Positions 60,270-64,000 of a stretch of DNA of 64,000 nucleotides are shown in pieces. Position 1 is the stretch's first letter. Each line of letters begins with the position of its first letter. The notes under the pieces are model-generated. The model saw only the letters and a program-made list of their open reading frames with translations, had not been told where the DNA came from and ran no database searches. The position numbers and the translations under genes were made by a program. Source of the DNA: Podospora bellae-mahoneyi (taxonomy: Eukaryota > Ascomycota > Sordariomycetes > Sordariales > Podosporaceae). The stretch lies in the NCBI RefSeq assembly GCF_035222275.1, contig NW_026946359.1, forward strand, positions 3,410,001 to 3,474,000, in the 5' to 3' direction.

Positions 60270-61057
60270 AGTTGCTCACCAGGGACTTGTACATATATGA
60301 CTGGAGTTTTTTGGCATATTTGTTTCTGCGTGGGATTTTTTCATGTCTGGCATCGGTGTTTAGAGAATGGGTTTTGGTGGTGGAGGAGTTCCGTTTTCAT
60401 GAATCGTTCATCCCCTTGGATGAGGGGGGGTTGGTTTGGTTGAGTTGCATCAAGGCATTTTTCTTGTTGACTAATTTGGTCTTTGAGGGTTTGTGGGCTT
60501 CGATGGGTAAATGTGTTGTCAGAGTTATGGGCATTATGGTTCATTTACGAAGATATCAGAAATAGTTTTGGGAATGAAACACTTTCAAAGACGAGCTAAA
60601 GAGAGAGTTGGTGTGAGTGTGTTGTTGGTTCTTCAAACGCTTGGCTCGACCAGGGCTGGTTAGGGTGCTCTGACTGCCTTGAATTACAACCTCCAAGGGA
60701 AGAGAAGGTATCCATGCTCGAGTTGAACTTCCCAAAGACATTCATCGCACATGAGAAAACGAAATCCTCTCTTCATCGAAGAAGAGACCTGCCTCACCAA
60801 AGCCCCAGACAACACAACTGAGAAACCCACCCCATGCAATCGAGGGTTAGGGTTGGCTACTCATAAAGCTTAAACCCTGCAAAGCTGCCTAGCCAATCAG
60901 GCAAAAGCCGCTCCGTGCCGGGCGGGCAATTCAGAAAAAAGTTCCCAAGTTGAGTGTGAGGCTCGATTGACAAGCATTGGCCCATTGGCGATAGCGACAA
61001 GGGACGAACGACAATCCGACAACCTCCCTCCACACACCACACACACACACATTCACC
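60270..61057. other. Promoter region of the mitoribosomal gene
   Basis: This holds the 3' UTR of the preceding gene, a telomere-like motif (60843-60854), a CCAATCAG box at about 60893-60900 (HAP-complex type), and a CA-repeat leader just before the ATG (about 61032-61050). Confidence 0.5.
60843..60854. promoter_or_regulatory. Telomere-repeat-like motif AGGGTTAGGGTT
   Basis: Two telomere units lie about 205 bp upstream of the mitoribosomal gene start and about 40 bp from a CCAAT box. Confidence 0.4.
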
Positions 61058-62118
61058 ATGCTGCGTCCAAGGTTAAGGATACCGCGGGCCTCCTCGCCCT
61101 TTGCCCTCCCCGCCTCCCGGTCGTCAACCGCTGGCCAGCTCCTGCCCCTCGCCTACAGGTCATCATACCACACCGTTCCCGTGCTGGAGAACATCCCAGA
61201 GAAGGAATCCGAAGATGGGCAGAAATACAGGTCAATCGACGGGTTCCTGTCCCCTATGGCTTTCACGACCGCCTGGGATTACTACCAGACCCATGTGTTG
61301 TCCAACTTGAACCGTCTCTGTGCTGGTACGTTTTCTTTTAACTGCCCCATGTGGGGGAAGGACTATAGCTGATTTTGGTGGTGGGAATAGAAACCAACAA
61401 CGACAGCCTCCTCCTCAAAGACGTCGTCCTCGCCACGGCCCGCGACCCGGCCCAAGCAGCTACTTTTAATTATGCCTCGGCGGCGCATAACAACCACTTC
61501 TTCTTCAAGTGCCTGTCCCCTACCGAGACAAAAGCCGAGGACATGCCAGCCCAGCTGAAGGACGCTCTCGTGAAGTCGTTTGGCTCGCTCGACGCGCTCA
61601 AGGAGCTGATGGTCAACACGGCCACTTCCATGTTTGGTCCCGGGTTTGTCTGGCTCGTGCGGAGCGACAGGCCCAAAGACCCGCACCAGTTCCGGGTTTT
61701 GACGACTTACTTGTCTGGCTCGCCTTACCCGGCCGCGCACTGGCGGAAGCAGAGCTTGAACACTGCTACGGATGTTGGGGAGTCGAGCGAGAGGGGGATT
61801 CAGGCGGGGAAGCAGTATTTGGAGAATAGCGCTCGGGGTGCGGGGTGGAACGCGAGCGCGTATAAGAAGGATGATTTTGCGCCCGGGGGGGTGCTTCTGG
61901 AGCCGGTGCTGTGCTTGAACACGTGGGAGCATGCGTGGTTGTTTGAGTATGGGTTTGGGGGGTCGCCGAAGAGTGTGTTGGATAAGGTCAAGGGAGGGCA
62001 GGCGGGGGTGGCGGAGAATCAGAAGAGTGGGAAGGAGGTTTATGCGGAGAGGTGGTGGGATTTTGTGGATTGGAATGTGGTGAATAGGTTGGCTTTTCCG
62101 GGGGGAACGAAGATATAG
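61058..62118 (+). CDS. Mitochondrial small-subunit ribosomal protein of the Fe/Mn-SOD fold (mS42/mS43 type)
   Basis: Exons 61058-61325 and 61391-62118 give 331 residues; the joint gives Cys-Ala-Glu-Thr. The N-terminus is a mitochondrial presequence (Arg/Ser/Ala, no acidic residue for about 40). The SOD-like pattern is visible: YYQTHVLSNLNRL, SAAHNNHFFFKCL and CLNTWEHAWLFEYGF. In active enzymes the last motif is D-x-W-E-H-A; here the metal Asp is Asn, and the first His is replaced, so dismutase activity is not expected. This is the family of yeast Mrp1 and Rsm26, mitoribosome proteins that took over an SOD fold. Which of the two this is cannot be decided here. Confidence 0.87.
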
Positions 62119-63049
62119 ATGGATGGGATGGGGGGAAACCTGCCCCTGGGGATGGGAGAAGAGGGGAGTTGGGGGGGGTTTTTGTTGTGTATAATATGAT
62201 GGATGGGGCTGATGATATCATGTTGAGCCCTGGTAGAGAAAAATAGGGGAGGAAGGGGGGTGGTGGATTTGTACAAATATTTGAAAACAATAGAATCTGT
62301 GTACAGTGGTTAGTGTGTCTTGAGGATATGTGGTTGGTGTGTCTTTGAAAGCATACAGCTGTGTCTTTTAAGGATGGTGAACATTCCTCGGCGGTATCTC
62401 GAGTGCTGCCCCTTTGATGCTTAGAATGCTGACAACTCATCTACTCGACAAGACTTTCCTTTTTAACCAAACAAAGGTTGGCACCTTCCTTTTTCCTGGC
62501 AGTCACTGCCTACCAGAATCACACGTGAAACTAGAATTGTGCGGCTGCCTGTCCTCGTTCTTGCAGTTCAAAGGCACGAGGAAGGTGCACCTGGCCAGAG
62601 AGGAACGTCATGTAGGTGCCAGACCACAAGCTCCAATCTTCCTCCTGCAACCCATTGCCAGACCGTTCAACCACAGCTTTTAACTACGGTACCGTCTACA
62701 TCCATTTCATCCACATTTGTTACAGCAGCATTTCACACACACACACACAACTGTTAGCCTGAACAAGCCATACGCTTCACCAGCACCACTTAGCCTGATC
62801 CGCCATCAGCCAATCCACGGAAACTCAAGCCACCGTTGGGTTGCTGTGCTTGTGACCCCAGATGAGCAAAAGAAGGCTGATGAATAGTTCAGGCCTAACG
62901 GAAAGCTAAACCTTGTGCTGTCAAACCAGAGATTTATCAGTACCAAAGACACACAAAAACACAAAAAGACAACGAGGCTGACACCGGGCCAAATCCAAAA
63001 CCTCCACGGCTTTACGCGTACTTTCATTATCCCCTAACGCGTAGGAACC
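62119..63049. other. 0.9 kb intergenic region
   Basis: This holds the 3' UTR of the mitoribosomal gene and upstream sequence of the right-edge gene, with a short CA repeat near 62735-62750. No gene is seen. Confidence 0.45.
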
Positions 63050-63702
63050 ATGTCTTCCACCACCTCAAGCTTGTCCGATTCAGCCGGGCCCAAGCCAAGG
63101 CCACCATCCCCAGATCCCAGAGGTTCGTCTAGTCCTCCTCCGGTGAATCACGTCAACTATTAGAGGACGGAGAAAATGTTTCGCCAGGACATGTGCCGGG
63201 CGGTGGGGCTGTTGTCGGAATACACGGCCCTTTGCAGGCAGGTGAAGGAGATGACTTTGGAAAGACTGAAGGAGGGTTGGGCTTTGTCGGCGGGGACGAG
63301 ATTGAGGTTGAATTGTTGTTTGCCTTATTTGACTGGGACGGGGCAGCATGAGGATTATGTCAAGTGGGGGGGGGGAGGTGAGGCGTGTGATGGCTGCGTT
63401 GGAGAATTGGATTTCGTTGGTGGAGTGGGAGGTTGATCGGGAGAGGTGCAGGGTTGAGGAGGGGGGGTGAGTGAGGGAGATGTGAGTGAAGGAGAGGCGA
63501 GCGTGGGAGGGCCAGAACGGCTTGCCCCGGCGCTAAATGAGCTGCAACAAGTGGTGTTTTTGAAGACGAAGAACAGAGATTGTTGAGGGGCCGGGAAGAC
63601 GAGAACCTCTATGCGTTGATGAAGGAGATTGTGAGGCGGGATAGGGGGGATGTTATTATCGAGAACGCTGTAAAGGATGGTGAAAAGGTTTTGGTAAGAT
63701 GA
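63050..63702 (+). pseudogene. Unrecognised gene or decayed gene at the right edge
   Basis: Coding-like sequence lies in changing frames: a Ser/Pro-rich start from the ATG at 63050, a helical stretch from 63176 (MFRQDMCRAVGLLSEYTALC), a further helical piece one base out of frame after a ten-G run at 63366-63375 (EVRRVMAALENWISLVEWEV), and a final piece (LLRGREDENLYALMKEIV) ending at 63702. A GTGAGT donor near 63467 suggests at least one intron. The G-run slip could be a sequencing error. I recognise no family, and it may be a live gene whose structure I could not resolve. Confidence 0.35.
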
Positions 63703-64000
63703 TGGTTAGGAGGTTTTTGAGATGGTTAGGATATCTGTGAGGATAGCCAATTGGCCTGTGAAGATAGTCGAAGGGGTTTTCAGATATGAGGATAAGTTGA
63801 TGTAATCTTTGAGGCCTTGTTCTTGGGAATAAGGGCGAAAGATAGTGAGTAGACCTTACGTCCACTTGATACCCTTTTAAAGATAGTTGGCGGGTCTTTG
63901 ATGTGAATTATCGGCCTTCAAGAGACTCTAGGTAGAGGTGTCTTCCACCCTCTAAAGCCTTGATTTCACATAGAGTGCCTAATTATCTGGTGGACGAAGA
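63703..64000. other. Right-edge flank
   Basis: Non-coding, fairly T- and G-rich sequence to the window end; no feature is recognised. Confidence 0.4.

Overview
The window is nuclear DNA of a filamentous ascomycete (Pezizomycotina). A sordariomycete of the Sordariales type fits best. The evidence is gene density (about one gene per 3 kb on both strands), short introns (about 43-280 nt, mostly 50-120) with GTRNGT donors and CTRAC-like branch points, C-ending codon preference, and a typical ascomycete gene set. One short AT-rich island looks like the scar of repeat-induced point mutation. Exon joins below were worked out by hand from phase and splice signals; protein names rest on recognised motifs, with no database search.

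Left part (0-20 kb): an unnamed protein with three Cys-Pro motifs; Golgi protein TVP38; a CUE-CCCH-Smr protein; an F-box/JmjC protein; translation factor eIF4A; a Yra1/ALYREF mRNA-export factor; a 6-phosphogluconate-dehydrogenase-like protein; a tRNA-like gene; an unnamed protein with a mitochondrial-type leader; and a small disordered protein.

Middle part (20-45 kb): a decayed array of GCTGTGAAA-like units; a large F-box protein with a WD40-like region and a C-terminal CaaX box; AP endonuclease Apn1; a MadBub/BUB1 spindle-checkpoint kinase that keeps both KEN boxes; the wreck of a NACHT (NLR-type) gene; enolase; an M1 aminopeptidase with a mitochondrial-type leader; and a small secreted six-cysteine protein.

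Right part (45-64 kb): a Wss1-type DNA-protein-crosslink protease with an apparent frame break; an unnamed Cys-rich protein; then a run of mitochondrial genes (peptidase Oct1, a MICOS Mic26/27 subunit, thiamine pyrophosphate carrier Tpc1 and, after one unnamed gene, an SOD-like mitoribosomal protein); and a possibly decayed gene at the right edge.

The genes do not form one pathway: most are housekeeping genes. Common threads are mitochondrial biogenesis (Oct1, Mic27, Tpc1, mS42-like, the M1 aminopeptidase), RNA handling (eIF4A, Yra1, Smr protein) and genome integrity (Apn1, Wss1, Bub1). Short telomere-repeat motifs (AGGGTTAGGG) sit 175-400 bp upstream of five genes. I see no clear new multi-gene system, secondary-metabolite cluster or intact transposon. 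The most unusual items are the 20.6-21.2 kb repeat array, the F-box/CaaX protein, the ABBA-KEN-ABBA layout in the checkpoint kinase, and the telomere-like promoter motifs.
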